This document shows positions 1-8,420 of a stretch of DNA of 34,452 nt, one piece after another. A program made the translations under genes and the position numbers. Within the stretch, counting starts at the first letter, position 1; each line of letters starts with the position of its first letter. The notes under the pieces are model-generated. The model was not told the origin of the DNA. It worked only from the letters and a program-made list of their open reading frames with translations, and did not search any database. The stretch comes from Bacteroidales bacterium UBA1751 (GTDB lineage: Bacteria; Bacteroidota; Bacteroidia; Bacteroidales; UBA932), in contig DCHN01000069.1 in assembly GCA_002315995.1 (NCBI GenBank), positions 1-34,452 on the forward strand, in the 5' to 3' direction.

Positions 1-449
1 GAGTCAACTTCACTGAAGTTGAAATCTTCTCTTGATGCAACCTCCAGAAGAGCCTTGCCCTCAGCATCAGGAAGGAATTCACCTCTTTCGTTAAGAAGTT
101 TCAATGCATTCCAATGCTTTGGGTTATGCGATGCAGTAATAATAATTCCACCGTCAGCTTCTTCAAAGATTACGGCCATTTCGGTGGTTGGGGTTGATGC
201 CAACCCGGCATCAACCACATTTACACCGCATCCTATAAGAGTTCCACAGACTATTGAACGGACCATTTCACCGCTCATTCTTGCATCTCGTCCTACAACA
301 ACTTTATAGGACTCTTTTCCGGGGAACTTCTTTTTAAGTTGTGCTGCATAAGCAGCAGTGAATTTTACAATATCAACGGGAGTCAGCCCTTCACCCGGTT
401 CCCCGCCAATAGTTCCTCTGATTCCTGATATTGATTTAATTAAAGACAT
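1..449 (-). CDS. glmM: Phosphoglucosamine/phosphomannomutase family protein, N-terminal part
   Basis: This is the first 149 codons of an alpha-D-phosphohexomutase; the 3' end lies outside the window. The start ATG is at 449-447 and the protein begins MSLIKSISGIRGTIGG, the usual start of the family. The catalytic phosphoserine motif TASHNP is present with the serine at residue 107, preceded by VVGRDARMSG (51-60), a conserved part of domain 1. The family interconverts hexose 1- and 6-phosphates; in Bacteroidetes, members of this type are usually called GlmM (glucosamine-6-P to glucosamine-1-P for peptidoglycan and LPS). Substrate specificity depends on domains that are not visible here, so the symbol is provisional. 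It starts 27 nt after the stop of the V-ATPase K gene on the same strand and could be read from the same transcript. Confidence 0.88.
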   Translation of the reverse strand, partial: MSLIKSISGIRGTIGGEPGEGLTPVDIVKFTAAYAAQLKKKFPGKESYKVVVGRDARMSGEMVRSIVCGTLIGCGVNVVDAGLASTPTTEMAVIFEEADGGIIITASHNPKHWNALKLLNERGEFLPDAEGKALLEVASREDFNFSEVD

Positions 450-476
450 TCTTTTGCTGTTAAATTATCTTTTTCA

Positions 477-920
477 TTAAAGTGCAAGGAACGCAGCAGC
501 AAATGCAAGAATTGCATAAAGCTCTGGGAATACGGCAAGAATCAAAGTCTTTCCGAAAACGTCATGTCCATTTGCCATTTCGTTTATACCGTTTGCAACA
601 AGCTGTGACTGCTTCAATGCTGAGTAGAGACCAACGATTCCAAGAGCAATACCAGCTGCACAAAGTGCTAACGATGAGTTCAATGAGAGCTCCTCAAGCA
701 CTTTAACTTTGTTGAGCATAAGGAAGAAGCCTGCGAATCCATAAAGACCCTGTGTAGATGGAAGAGCGCAGAGAATCATGGACTGACCGAAAATGTCAGG
801 ATTCTTTTTAAGTGACGATACTGTAGCGTTACCTCCAATAGTTACGCCAATTGAACTTCCAATACAAGACATGATCAACATTACAGCCATTCCGGCATAA
901 GCTAAATAAAATGTGTACAT
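477..920 (-). CDS. atpK: V-type ATP synthase subunit K (membrane rotor ring)
   Basis: A 147-residue membrane protein with four predicted helices (about 4-28, 45-70, 80-104, 121-146), i.e. two fused c-type hairpins as in V-type rings. The ion-carrying glutamate is E133 in the motif FPELYAIL. Hairpin 1 has LPSTQGLYGF (53-62) in place of a second carboxylate, which is typical of V-type K subunits with one carboxylate per four helices. Aligned on E139 of Enterococcus hirae NtpK, the Na+ ligands L61, T64, Q65, Q110 and E139 map to L53, T56, Q57, Q104 and E133, and Y68 maps to Y60. This supports Na+ rather than H+ as the coupling ion (inference). It is the last gene of the V-ATPase operon, 19 nt after subunit I. 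Confidence 0.95.
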   Translation of the reverse strand: MYTFYLAYAGMAVMLIMSCIGSSIGVTIGGNATVSSLKKNPDIFGQSMILCALPSTQGLYGFAGFFLMLNKVKVLEELSLNSSLALCAAGIALGIVGLYSALKQSQLVANGINEMANGHDVFGKTLILAVFPELYAILAFAAAFLAL

Positions 921-939
921 AGTTTAAAAATTTTAATTA

Positions 940-2742
940 TTATTTTGTTTGTTTTTCTTTTTTAAGTGGTCTGAATGCGCGTCCACCGCCATCGAAACCT
1001 GCATTTTTGTAGAACTCCACAAATGTAAGACGCATTGGGTGTACAAATGCTCCAAGTGCTGAGAGGAACAGTACCATTATGTGACCTATTACAAGCATGA
1101 TTCCGCACAGCAGCCACCCGGCATACGGTATGCCAAGCAATTGTGTGGAAATTGAGTTTATTACAAGTCCCAGAATACCTCCTGCTGTTCCAAGTCCAAA
1201 GAGTCTGATATATGAGAGGATATCTCCAAACAGACCTGTGATGTCATAGAAGGCAAATGTTCCTTTCCCAATTCTTGCAAGAATATTCTTTGAATTTGAA
1301 GAGAAGAAGAGTATAAGTGCGCATGCAAAATATACCAGATATATGCTCCATTGAGGCATATCCTTTATTCCACTTGTCTTCGTATCAAATGCAAATGTGA
1401 ACCAGGTCAGAAGTATTGCCCAACCAACTTCGTTCAAGCCATTTGGAAAACCATTGCGCTTCATGGTGAATATGGCATTCAGAACTCTTCCAAATATTAT
1501 TTGAACCATTCCGAATCCTATTGCAAACCAGAACATTCCCATATCGTCAAGGAACATTTCAGGCGCATCTTCACCCATAGGGAAGAGTTCATACATTTTT
1601 GCTCCGAATACTGTACCGCTAAGAAGAGGCATTATTGTACTGCCTAATCCAAGAAGGAATACCAGTCTTCCTATAGATGCCATTTTTGGCATTTTGAAAT
1701 TCACTGCAAGACCTGCAATCATAAGAATGACTCCATACCCCATATCTCCAAGACAGAGTCCGAAGAAGAGCATATAGAATATTCCGAAGTATGGTGTAAG
1801 GTCTTCCGCATCGTACTTTGGCAATAGGTACATCTGACCAATTGGTTCAAAGAGCCTGTTGAAGAAGTTGTTCTTCAACTCAACTGGAGGATTGTCCTCT
1901 GCCTTTGCAGACTCCCTTTTCCAATAAACCGGCATATTTTCCAGCAACTGTTCAACATTTGAGGCGGATTCAAGTGTGGCGAATCCTTCAAATATTGTGA
2001 GCATATCTTCAGAAGCCTTCTGTGACGACTCTTTTGCCAAATAGATGTCAAGATCAAAGTTGAGCGACTTCAATTCCTCCTTAAACTTGTCAATTTCACA
2101 GGAGAGAGAGTAAAGTAGCGAATCATTCTCTGCAAGACGTTGTTCTGCCTCTTTGATTACCTGCTCAATTGCCGATGCATCTCTTGAAGGAGCTTGAATC
2201 TCATTGAGTGGGAAAGTGTACTCTTCCCCTGTTTGAGACAGTGTTACAAAGCAGATGCTCTCACCTTCACTTACAGTATAAAGAGGGTACAATTCTTTCC
2301 ACTCCTCCTTGAATACTTTTGCTGAGCATGTATAGAAGTGTGGAGTATATCCAAGAGATTTGATGCTCTCCATCTCATTGCCTGTAAAAGAGTACCAAGG
2401 CGCTGCTTTTGCAAGCTCGTCATTCAGGATTTTGATTTCCGATGCTATTGTTTTCTGATTACTGATACCTCTCTTTGCAGCAGAAAGTATATCAGAATAG
2501 GTTTCGGATGGAATCTCAATTCTCTTTACACCTGCTTTTTCAGCAGTTGAATTGTATTTTGAGAGCCAGGATATTGTATCCTTGTATTCTCTAATCAGCT
2601 GAGCCTTTGCCATTGATTCCTGATCAACAGCTCTGCTGCTACGGGTAATATCTACCAGACCTGCAAGTGAGAGCTCCTCAAGGAAGGAGTCAACGTCCTT
2701 GTGAAATATCACAAAGGAGAATTTTTCCATTTTCTTTATCAT
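940..2742 (-). CDS. atpI: V-type ATP synthase subunit I (stator membrane subunit)
   Basis: A 600-residue protein homologous to NtpI and eukaryotic subunit a. The N-terminal half (about 1-300) is soluble and helical, and forms the stator arm. The C-terminal half carries several membrane helices with the half-channels that pass ions to the K ring. The conserved LSYIRLFGLG segment contains the essential arginine (R513), and the end has HPMRLTFVEFYKNAGF, also typical of the family. Its ATG overlaps the TGA stop of subunit D by four bases (ATGA), which suggests translational coupling. Length is a little below the usual 640-660 residues, but all the main landmarks are present. Confidence 0.95.
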   Translation of the reverse strand: MIKKMEKFSFVIFHKDVDSFLEELSLAGLVDITRSSRAVDQESMAKAQLIREYKDTISWLSKYNSTAEKAGVKRIEIPSETYSDILSAAKRGISNQKTIASEIKILNDELAKAAPWYSFTGNEMESIKSLGYTPHFYTCSAKVFKEEWKELYPLYTVSEGESICFVTLSQTGEEYTFPLNEIQAPSRDASAIEQVIKEAEQRLAENDSLLYSLSCEIDKFKEELKSLNFDLDIYLAKESSQKASEDMLTIFEGFATLESASNVEQLLENMPVYWKRESAKAEDNPPVELKNNFFNRLFEPIGQMYLLPKYDAEDLTPYFGIFYMLFFGLCLGDMGYGVILMIAGLAVNFKMPKMASIGRLVFLLGLGSTIMPLLSGTVFGAKMYELFPMGEDAPEMFLDDMGMFWFAIGFGMVQIIFGRVLNAIFTMKRNGFPNGLNEVGWAILLTWFTFAFDTKTSGIKDMPQWSIYLVYFACALILFFSSNSKNILARIGKGTFAFYDITGLFGDILSYIRLFGLGTAGGILGLVINSISTQLLGIPYAGWLLCGIMLVIGHIMVLFLSALGAFVHPMRLTFVEFYKNAGFDGGGRAFRPLKKEKQTK

Positions 2743-3344
2743 AACTCTTCCTCCTCTTCTTGCTGGTGTCTGTTCTTGACAATTTTCTGAGAGGCTTTGG
2801 AGAGATTCTCCTCATCCTCCATATATCTCTTTATCTTTCTGATAGCCTCCTGATATCCCGGAATCTGAACCTTTTCATAAAGGTTTACCTTCTGTGTGGT
2901 TCTCTTCCTTGACGTATCAAGAAGTCTCATCTTTTCAAGATATACCTCCGATTCAATGCCTATTTGAGCAAGGTGCTGAAGTATTTCTACTCCAAGTGGA
3001 TACCACAGCGGCTTCTTGAAGATGTCAAACTCCTTGACATCAAAGATGACCTCCTTAAGTGCCGGTGTCTTCACACCTGCAACCTTTTCAGTATAAAGAA
3101 TAACATCTTTCACTGATATGAGGCCGCCTTCAAACTCGTTCCACAACGATGCTAAATAATCATATGAATTCAATGAGGCTTTGAGATCTTCCTTCAGGGC
3201 ATCACTCTTTTGCTTGGCACGTTTTACCTCAACTCTAAGGGCACTCTCCTTGTTCTTGAGAGTAGGGAGCGCATTGGTCCTTACCTTGAGCTGTTTGCCA
3301 AGTTCATTCAGCGATGTCTTGTTGTATTGGAATTTGATAGCCAT
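2739..3344 (-). CDS. atpD: V-type ATP synthase subunit D (central rotor shaft)
   Basis: A 201-residue, mostly alpha-helical protein matching the NtpD/subunit D family, the coiled-coil shaft that turns inside the A3B3 head. Long charged helices at about 10-70 and 145-195 form the expected antiparallel coiled coil. The early segment YNKTSLNELGKQLKVR (residues 7-22) aligns with the family N terminus. It sits between subunit B (18 nt upstream) and subunit I (4-nt overlap). In E. hirae, D pairs with F (NtpG) to make the shaft, but no F gene is recognisable here. Confidence 0.93.
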   Translation of the reverse strand: MAIKFQYNKTSLNELGKQLKVRTNALPTLKNKESALRVEVKRAKQKSDALKEDLKASLNSYDYLASLWNEFEGGLISVKDVILYTEKVAGVKTPALKEVIFDVKEFDIFKKPLWYPLGVEILQHLAQIGIESEVYLEKMRLLDTSRKRTTQKVNLYEKVQIPGYQEAIRKIKRYMEDEENLSKASQKIVKNRHQQEEEEEL

Positions 3345-3362
3345 TTGGATTCAGTTTGTTTA

Positions 3363-4685
3363 TCAGTTTCCTTTCCAATATTTTTCAACCAGAGATTGTT
3401 TTATGTTCAGCTCCTCTTTCTTGAAATATTTTGCAAAGAGTTCCCATGCAGTATCAAGCATCTGGTCAATCTTTATGTTTACATCAATTGCCAGAAGTTT
3501 GTTTGAATACTCCTTTGCATATTCAAGACAGCGGTTGTCGTAGTCGCTCAGGTCAAAACCATTTTCAAGTTTTGTCTTTGCACTTGCGGCATCTGCAAAG
3601 AGACGCACTCCTGTATTCATAACCTGAGAGTGGTCCTCTCTGGTCTTTTTACCCTGAACGAGCTGTTTGAGTCGGCTCAGTGAACGGAACGGGTCAACAA
3701 TTACTTTTCCGGTATCAGTATCTGTTCTAAGGAAGAGCTGCCCCTCAGTAATATATCCTGTATTGTCTGGAATTGCGTGTGTGATGTCACCATCGTTAAG
3801 TGTTGTTACAGCAATAATGGTAATTGAACCGCCGTCAGGAAGCTGTACTGCCTTCTCGTATATCTTTGCAAGGTCTGAATAGAGAGAACCAGGCATTGAA
3901 TCCTTTGAAGGAATCTGGTCCATACGGTTACTTACAATTGACAATGCATCTGCGTAGAGGGTCATGTCTGTAAGGAGAACCAATACCTTCTGGTTCTTGT
4001 CTACAGCAAAATATTCTGCTGCTGCAAGAGCCATTTCAGGAATAAGAAGACGCTCTACAGGAGCCTGCTCTGTTGTATTTACAAAACAGATGATTTTTTC
4101 AAGTGCACCTGCACCTTCAAACATATTCTTGAAGTAGAGGTAGTCATCGTTTGAAAGACCCATACCTCCAAGAATAATCTTGTCTACATCTGCTCTCAAA
4201 GCCACCTGTGCCATTACCTGGTTGTAAGGCTGGTCAGGGTTGGCAAAGAATGGAATTTTCTGACCTGATACGAGGGTATTGTTAAGGTCAATACCTGCAA
4301 TACCTGTAGGAATCAGCTCTGAAGGCTGTTTTCTCTTGAATGGGTTAACCGAAGGGCCACCAATATACCTTCTTTCGCCGTCAATTTCCGGACCGCCGTC
4401 AATAGGCTCTCCGTATGCGTTGAAGAATCTTCCTGCAAGCTCATCGCTTACCTTAAGTACAGGCGGTTCACCAAAGAACATTACCTGTGCATCAGTTGGA
4501 ATACCCTCGGTGCCACCAAACACCTGCAGCGTTATTATGTCACCTTTAATCTTAACAACCTGAGCCAGACGCCCATCAACAGTGGCAAGCTCGTCATTTG
4601 AAACACCCTTGGCCTTCAGCGAAACTGTTGCCTTGGTAATAGCCTCAAGGTGTGTATATATTCTTTGAAATGCTTTATTTGTCAT
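3363..4685 (-). CDS. atpB: V-type ATP synthase subunit B (non-catalytic head subunit)
   Basis: A 440-residue member of the RecA-like V/A-ATPase B family. It alternates with subunit A in the A3B3 head and has a nucleotide-site fold without a working Walker A motif; the corresponding position reads ILGGMGLSNDDYLYF (about 171-185). Other landmarks are IPTGIAGIDLNNTLVSGQKIP (hinge before the nucleotide domain), VLLTDMTLYADAL and SNRMDQIPSKDSMPGSLYSDLA, the usual B-subunit central motifs. The start ATG at 4685 follows the stop of subunit A by 11 nt. Length is close to the usual 450-470. Confidence 0.96.
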   Translation of the reverse strand: MTNKAFQRIYTHLEAITKATVSLKAKGVSNDELATVDGRLAQVVKIKGDIITLQVFGGTEGIPTDAQVMFFGEPPVLKVSDELAGRFFNAYGEPIDGGPEIDGERRYIGGPSVNPFKRKQPSELIPTGIAGIDLNNTLVSGQKIPFFANPDQPYNQVMAQVALRADVDKIILGGMGLSNDDYLYFKNMFEGAGALEKIICFVNTTEQAPVERLLIPEMALAAAEYFAVDKNQKVLVLLTDMTLYADALSIVSNRMDQIPSKDSMPGSLYSDLAKIYEKAVQLPDGGSITIIAVTTLNDGDITHAIPDNTGYITEGQLFLRTDTDTGKVIVDPFRSLSRLKQLVQGKKTREDHSQVMNTGVRLFADAASAKTKLENGFDLSDYDNRCLEYAKEYSNKLLAIDVNIKIDQMLDTAWELFAKYFKKEELNIKQSLVEKYWKGN

Positions 4686-4696
4686 ACTCTACCACT

Positions 4697-6445
4697 TTAG
4701 TTGTTCTTTATAAGATTCTCAAGTTCTGCAAGGTACTTGTTGAAGTTTTCGCTCTTCCACTCGCTGTAGTTCATCTGACGCATAACATTGATGACCTTCT
4801 TGTAGAATGCGGTGCACTCCTCAAAGTCATCGAATTCTTTGTTCATGCGGCATATTTCAAGAACTTTGTCAAGCATGAACTCCTGTCTTTCAAGAGGAGT
4901 GTTTGCATCAATTGAGTCAAATGCATCCTGCTGAAGTATAATGAAGTCAATGAGCTCAGATTTCCAATATCTGAGATGGTATTCCATTGGAACGCCGTCA
5001 TCTCCAAGAATGTTGATCTGCTCAAATGCCTCCTTACCCCTAATAATAAGGTTCTTTGCCTCAAGCACGTTCGGAACCCAACGTTCACCTATCTTCTTGG
5101 TAAGGTAGTCAACTATTTCAGGGTATTCAATATACTTTGAATATGAGTCAATTGGGTCAACAGAAGGATAACGTTTCTTGTCGGCTCTGTTCTGGCTCAA
5201 CGCATAGAAACATCTTGCAGCCTTTTTGGTTGACTCTGTTACAGGCTCCTTAAGGTTACCACCGGCAGGTGATACGGTTCCAATGAATGTAACTGAACCT
5301 GTAGCTCCGTTTGGAAGCGTTACAATACCGGCCCTTGAATAGAAGTTCGAAATAATGGCAGGAAGGTCAACTGGGAAACCGTCGGCACCAGGAAGCTCCT
5401 CCATTCTGTTACTCATCTCCCTAAGAGCCTGAGCCCATCTTGAAGTAGAGTCTGCAAGAAGGAGAACTCTGAGTCCCATTGCCCTGTAGTACTCTCCAAT
5501 TGTCATTGCAGTGTAAACGGATGCCTCACGTGCAGCAACAGGCATGTTTGAAGTGTTGCAAATGATTGTGGTTCTCTCCATAAGACTTCTTCCTGTTCTT
5601 GGGTCAACCAGTTCAGGGAACTCTGCGAAAATCTCTACAACCTCATTTGCACGCTCACCGCAGGCAGCCATAATAATGACATCGGCCTCGGCCTGTTTTG
5701 CAAGTGCATGCTGGAGCACGGTCTTACCGCATCCGAAAGGACCAGGAATGAATCCTGTACCTCCCTCTGCAATTGGGTTCAGCGTGTCAATGATTCTGAC
5801 ACCTGTTTCCATAATCTTATAAGGCCTTGGTTTGTCAACATAGTTCTTTATGGCAACCTTTACAGGCCATTTCTGTACCATTGTAACAGGAACCTCTTCA
5901 CCTTTTGAGTCAATGAGAACAGCAACTGTATCATTGATTTTGTATTTTCCGGCAGGTTTTACCTCTTTTACAGTATATTCACCTTCAAATGAGAAAGGAA
6001 CCATTATCTTGTGAGGAAGCCATCCCTCTTTGACCTCGGCCAGCCAAGATGCAGCTTTCACTTTATCTCCTTTTACTGCGATAGGTGTAAATTCCCACTC
6101 TTTTTCTGCATCCAGCGGTGCGGTGTATTCACCTTTCTTGAGGAAAACTCCCTCCATTGTTGCAAGGTTGTTCTGCAAACCGTCATAGTTGCTTGAAAGC
6201 ATTCCAGGACCCAACTGAACCTCAAGCATGTGCCCATTGAAATCAACGGTATCTCCAGGTTTGAGGCCACGTGTGCTCTCATATACCTGGACAAATGCAT
6301 TGCCTGCGTTCACTTTGATCACCTCCGCCATAAGTTTTGTATCACCTATATTGATGAAACAAATTTCATTTTGTGCTACAGGACCATCTACCTCAACTGT
6401 AACGAGGTTGGAAATAATACCTGTAACTATTCCTTTGGTGCTCAT
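4697..6445 (-). CDS. atpA: V-type ATP synthase catalytic subunit A
   Basis: A 582-residue catalytic subunit. The Walker A motif GPFGCGKT is at residues 235-242, with the catalytic lysine K241. It is followed by AACGERANEVVEIFAEFPEL, which supplies the catalytic glutamate of the GER motif, and by VLLLADSTSRWAQALREMSN, the Walker B/DSTSRWA region. An N-terminal beta barrel spans about 1-70, and the A-type non-homologous region lies between about 110 and 200. It hydrolyses or makes ATP in the A3B3 head. The gene lies 36 nt after the DUF2764 gene and before subunit B, the usual A-B order. Confidence 0.97.
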   Translation of the reverse strand: MSTKGIVTGIISNLVTVEVDGPVAQNEICFINIGDTKLMAEVIKVNAGNAFVQVYESTRGLKPGDTVDFNGHMLEVQLGPGMLSSNYDGLQNNLATMEGVFLKKGEYTAPLDAEKEWEFTPIAVKGDKVKAASWLAEVKEGWLPHKIMVPFSFEGEYTVKEVKPAGKYKINDTVAVLIDSKGEEVPVTMVQKWPVKVAIKNYVDKPRPYKIMETGVRIIDTLNPIAEGGTGFIPGPFGCGKTVLQHALAKQAEADVIIMAACGERANEVVEIFAEFPELVDPRTGRSLMERTTIICNTSNMPVAAREASVYTAMTIGEYYRAMGLRVLLLADSTSRWAQALREMSNRMEELPGADGFPVDLPAIISNFYSRAGIVTLPNGATGSVTFIGTVSPAGGNLKEPVTESTKKAARCFYALSQNRADKKRYPSVDPIDSYSKYIEYPEIVDYLTKKIGERWVPNVLEAKNLIIRGKEAFEQINILGDDGVPMEYHLRYWKSELIDFIILQQDAFDSIDANTPLERQEFMLDKVLEICRMNKEFDDFEECTAFYKKVINVMRQMNYSEWKSENFNKYLAELENLIKNN

Positions 6446-6481
6446 ATTTATTATGTATTTATTATTTCAATTATTGATTCC

Positions 6482-7105
6482 CTAGTTTTCAGTATTGAAG
6501 TCAAGGCCTTTGAATGTGCCACGAACCTCATCCACAAGTTGTTTGAAGAGTTCTTTACCTTTTTCAGGATCAAGAATGCGCCAGCGCTCAACTATTGTTG
6601 CCTTTGCTAGAAAAGCAAGAATTACATCCATATCAAAATAGTTGTAAAGAGTGAATTCTCCAATCTTTCTCCATTTCAATCTGTCGAGCTCAAGCTCCTT
6701 TTCCAGGATGTTCCTGTTATCAAAAATCTTCATAAGAGCAGCATTGTCGTCTGCATCATCTGCAAACGGAGCGTCAATCTTAATTGAAAATTTTTCAATA
6801 ATGTTTTTCTTCTCCTCTTCAGGTTTTGATTTGGCAAAATGCTCAACCTTCATATTTCTGATTTTAAGATCGAGCGAATACCATAATTTGAGAAATCTGT
6901 TGGGATGTGACAACACTTTCTTGTAGAAATGGTATCCCATATTATCTTCACAGTTTCCTGCTTCAAACCATTCAACCATGCTTCTGTCCTTTTCAGACAA
7001 CTGTGAGCAGATGCTCTCCCTTACCTCCTTATAGGCGAATCCCTTATTGTCAGCTCCCAACGCAAGAAGGGGCAGACCGGCAATTATATAGTGATAATTG
7101 TTCAT
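6482..7105 (-). CDS. DUF2764 family protein of V-ATPase operons, probable subunit C equivalent
   Basis: A 207-residue soluble protein without signal peptide or membrane helix. The N terminus (MNNYHYIIAGLPLLAL) and position between subunits E and A match DUF2764, a family found in V-ATPase operons of Bacteroidetes and some other phyla. The sequence is helical and rich in charged residues and tryptophan/tyrosine (for example VEWFEAGNCEDN and RFLKLWYSLDLKIRN). The canonical subunit C (NtpC), which links the shaft to the ring, is absent from the operon, so this protein is the best candidate to fill that role. That is an inference from position; I cannot show homology to NtpC by eye. It starts 21 nt after the stop of subunit E. 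Confidence 0.8.
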   Translation of the reverse strand: MNNYHYIIAGLPLLALGADNKGFAYKEVRESICSQLSEKDRSMVEWFEAGNCEDNMGYHFYKKVLSHPNRFLKLWYSLDLKIRNMKVEHFAKSKPEEEKKNIIEKFSIKIDAPFADDADDNAALMKIFDNRNILEKELELDRLKWRKIGEFTLYNYFDMDVILAFLAKATIVERWRILDPEKGKELFKQLVDEVRGTFKGLDFNTEN

Positions 7106-7126
7106 AGATTCCAGGATTGAGGGTAA

Positions 7127-7741
7127 TTATTTTCCGAAAACTATTGACTTGGTTGTTGGACGCAAATATTGTGAGATTACATTTTGAAGATCGGCGTCTG
7201 TGAAGGATAGAATGTATGAGCCATCCTTTGGTCCAATTTGGAATCCGGCCTCAATTGCTTTTGAGAATGTAAAGCTTACACCTTTATTGAATGTATCAGC
7301 TGCCTGTGTTGATACAAATGTTGCCAGTTCACTCTTCATGTTTTCAGGAAGTATGGCTTGAAGCTCAACTGCCTGAGGATTTGCTGCATTGAATGATGAT
7401 ACTATGGATGTTATCATCTTCTCAATGAATTTACCATCTTTAAGGCTTTTGTCAACATTGGCGTCAACTGCTTTTGCAACTATAAGGTTCTCAACCTCTT
7501 TTCTAAGCGCTGAGATAGCCTTTGCAGAGGACATCTTAATGTCGCTTTCGCATTTTGACATAAGATCTGCCGCATCCTTTTTTGCCTGTTCAATAATCCT
7601 GCCGGCATCCTCCTTTGCTTTAGCAATAATCTTTTCAGCCTCTTTTGAAGCATTGGCTTTCATCTGTTCGGCTTCCGCCTTACCTTTTGAGAGGCCCTCA
7701 TTGTAGAGCTTGTCTGTAAGTTCCTGCAATTTGTTCTGCAT
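7127..7741 (-). CDS. atpE: V-type ATP synthase subunit E (peripheral stalk)
   Basis: A 204-residue peripheral-stalk subunit and the first gene of the V-ATPase operon. Residues about 1-100 form a long alanine/lysine/glutamate-rich coiled coil (MQNKLQELTDKLYNEGLSKG, then repeated A-x-x-x-A/K heptads). The C-terminal globular domain (about 105-204) includes FQIGPKDGSYILSFTDADL, a typical E-subunit end. E normally pairs with a small coiled-coil subunit (G/H, NtpF), but no such gene lies beside it here. Translation starts behind a strong AGGAGGT site, unusual for this window. Confidence 0.92.
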   Translation of the reverse strand: MQNKLQELTDKLYNEGLSKGKAEAEQMKANASKEAEKIIAKAKEDAGRIIEQAKKDAADLMSKCESDIKMSSAKAISALRKEVENLIVAKAVDANVDKSLKDGKFIEKMITSIVSSFNAANPQAVELQAILPENMKSELATFVSTQAADTFNKGVSFTFSKAIEAGFQIGPKDGSYILSFTDADLQNVISQYLRPTTKSIVFGK

Positions 7742-7747
7742 ATTATA

Positions 7748-7754
7748 ACCTCCT
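7748..7754 (-). promoter_or_regulatory. Shine-Dalgarno site of atpE, in a hairpin loop
   Basis: The minus strand reads AGGAGGT six bases before the atpE start codon, a full match to the anti-Shine-Dalgarno sequence. Most genes in this window have A-rich leaders without such a site, as is normal in Bacteroidetes. The core AGGAG is exactly the loop of a small inverted repeat, TATAAC (7744-7749) and GTTATA (7755-7760). The stem is only 6 bp and AT-rich, so its stability in the cell is uncertain. Confidence 0.7.
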
Positions 7755-7797
7755 GTTATATTATTTTTATTACTTGAATTTCAATTTTTAAGAGCAA

Positions 7798-7825
7798 CAA
7801 ATTTACAAAAAATATGTTTTACAAA
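7798..7825 (-). promoter_or_regulatory. Candidate promoter of the V-ATPase operon
   Basis: On the minus strand a TAAATTTG box (7805-7798) matches the Bacteroidetes -7 consensus TAnnTTTG. A TTTG (7825-7822) lies upstream with a 16-base spacer, shorter than the usual 19-21. Transcription would begin near 7790, leaving a leader of about 50 bases before atpE. The upstream TTTG overlaps the weak terminator of the alarmone operon. Confidence 0.45.
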
Positions 7826-7828
7826 CAT
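7807..7828 (-). terminator. Weak candidate terminator of the alarmone operon
   Basis: Downstream of the hydrolase stop (7850) the minus strand has a 6-bp AT-rich stem (plus-strand arms ATGTTT at 7814-7819 and AAACAT at 7823-7828, 3-base loop) followed by six U residues (A run at 7807-7812). The stem is weak, so termination may be partial and could allow read-through into the V-ATPase operon. Confidence 0.4.
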
Positions 7829-7849
7829 GTTGCAATGGTACAGATTTAC

Positions 7850-8419
7850 TTATTGATTACTGTTGAATACACTATTTACAAGGTTTTTGAACTCCTTGAA
7901 TGCAAATGTCTCCTCCAAAGGGTTGAAACACCTCACAAGTTCATTGTATCTCCACGCAATATCATCTTTGGATGAAGCATGGAAAATTTTCCATAAGTCA
8001 TCCCCAACACTCTGATAATCACGCCATATAGCTCTCATATTGGAAAGCTTGTCTGAAAGGGCTACAATCAGGGAATCCCTGTCGGCTTCCTTCAATTTGT
8101 TCAAAGCGGCCTGTTTTCTCTCTCTCCAATCATTAATTTGCGGATCATCGCTTTCGCAACTAACTATTTTTGCAATTCTTGAGCCGAACAGGGCTCTTAT
8201 TTGATTTTCTGATGTATTTGTATCTTCAATTGTATCGTGAAGAACGGCGGCAGCAAGAAGTTCCGGGTCGTTTGTAATTGATGCAACTATTTCCATTGCC
8301 TCCAGTGAATGAATGATGTAAGGATATTTTTTTCCTCGTCTTTCAGTGTTGGAATGTGCGTCCACTGCAAATTTTATTGCCTTATCGACCAGTGATGTGT
8401 CCAAGTAACTGTTGCCCAT
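7850..8419 (-). CDS. Stand-alone RelA/SpoT-type HD hydrolase (small alarmone hydrolase)
   Basis: A 189-residue protein consisting almost entirely of the HD hydrolase domain of RelA/SpoT proteins; the synthetase, TGS and ACT parts are absent. Metal-ligand motifs are complete: H37 in YIIHSLEAME, H61-D62 in LLAAAVLHDTIEDT, and D123 in ALSDKLSNMR. The E65-D66 pair of the HDTIEDT motif, needed for removal of the 3' pyrophosphate in SpoT/MESH1 enzymes, is also present. Expected activity is Mn2+-dependent hydrolysis of (p)ppGpp or a related 3'-pyrophosphorylated product, in the cytoplasm. It starts one base after the stop of the synthetase-domain gene, so the two are almost certainly cotranscribed and coupled. 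It could be the antitoxin of a toxic synthetase or a dedicated partner in local alarmone turnover; the sequence alone does not decide. Confidence 0.85.
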   Translation of the reverse strand: MGNSYLDTSLVDKAIKFAVDAHSNTERRGKKYPYIIHSLEAMEIVASITNDPELLAAAVLHDTIEDTNTSENQIRALFGSRIAKIVSCESDDPQINDWRERKQAALNKLKEADRDSLIVALSDKLSNMRAIWRDYQSVGDDLWKIFHASSKDDIAWRYNELVRCFNPLEETFAFKEFKNLVNSVFNSNQ

Positions 8420-8420
8420 C

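Noticed and set aside
1351..1647. Plus-strand frame with several cysteines and histidines opposite atpI
   Set aside because: Opposite a well-conserved gene, with no promoter and no domain. It is a shadow frame.
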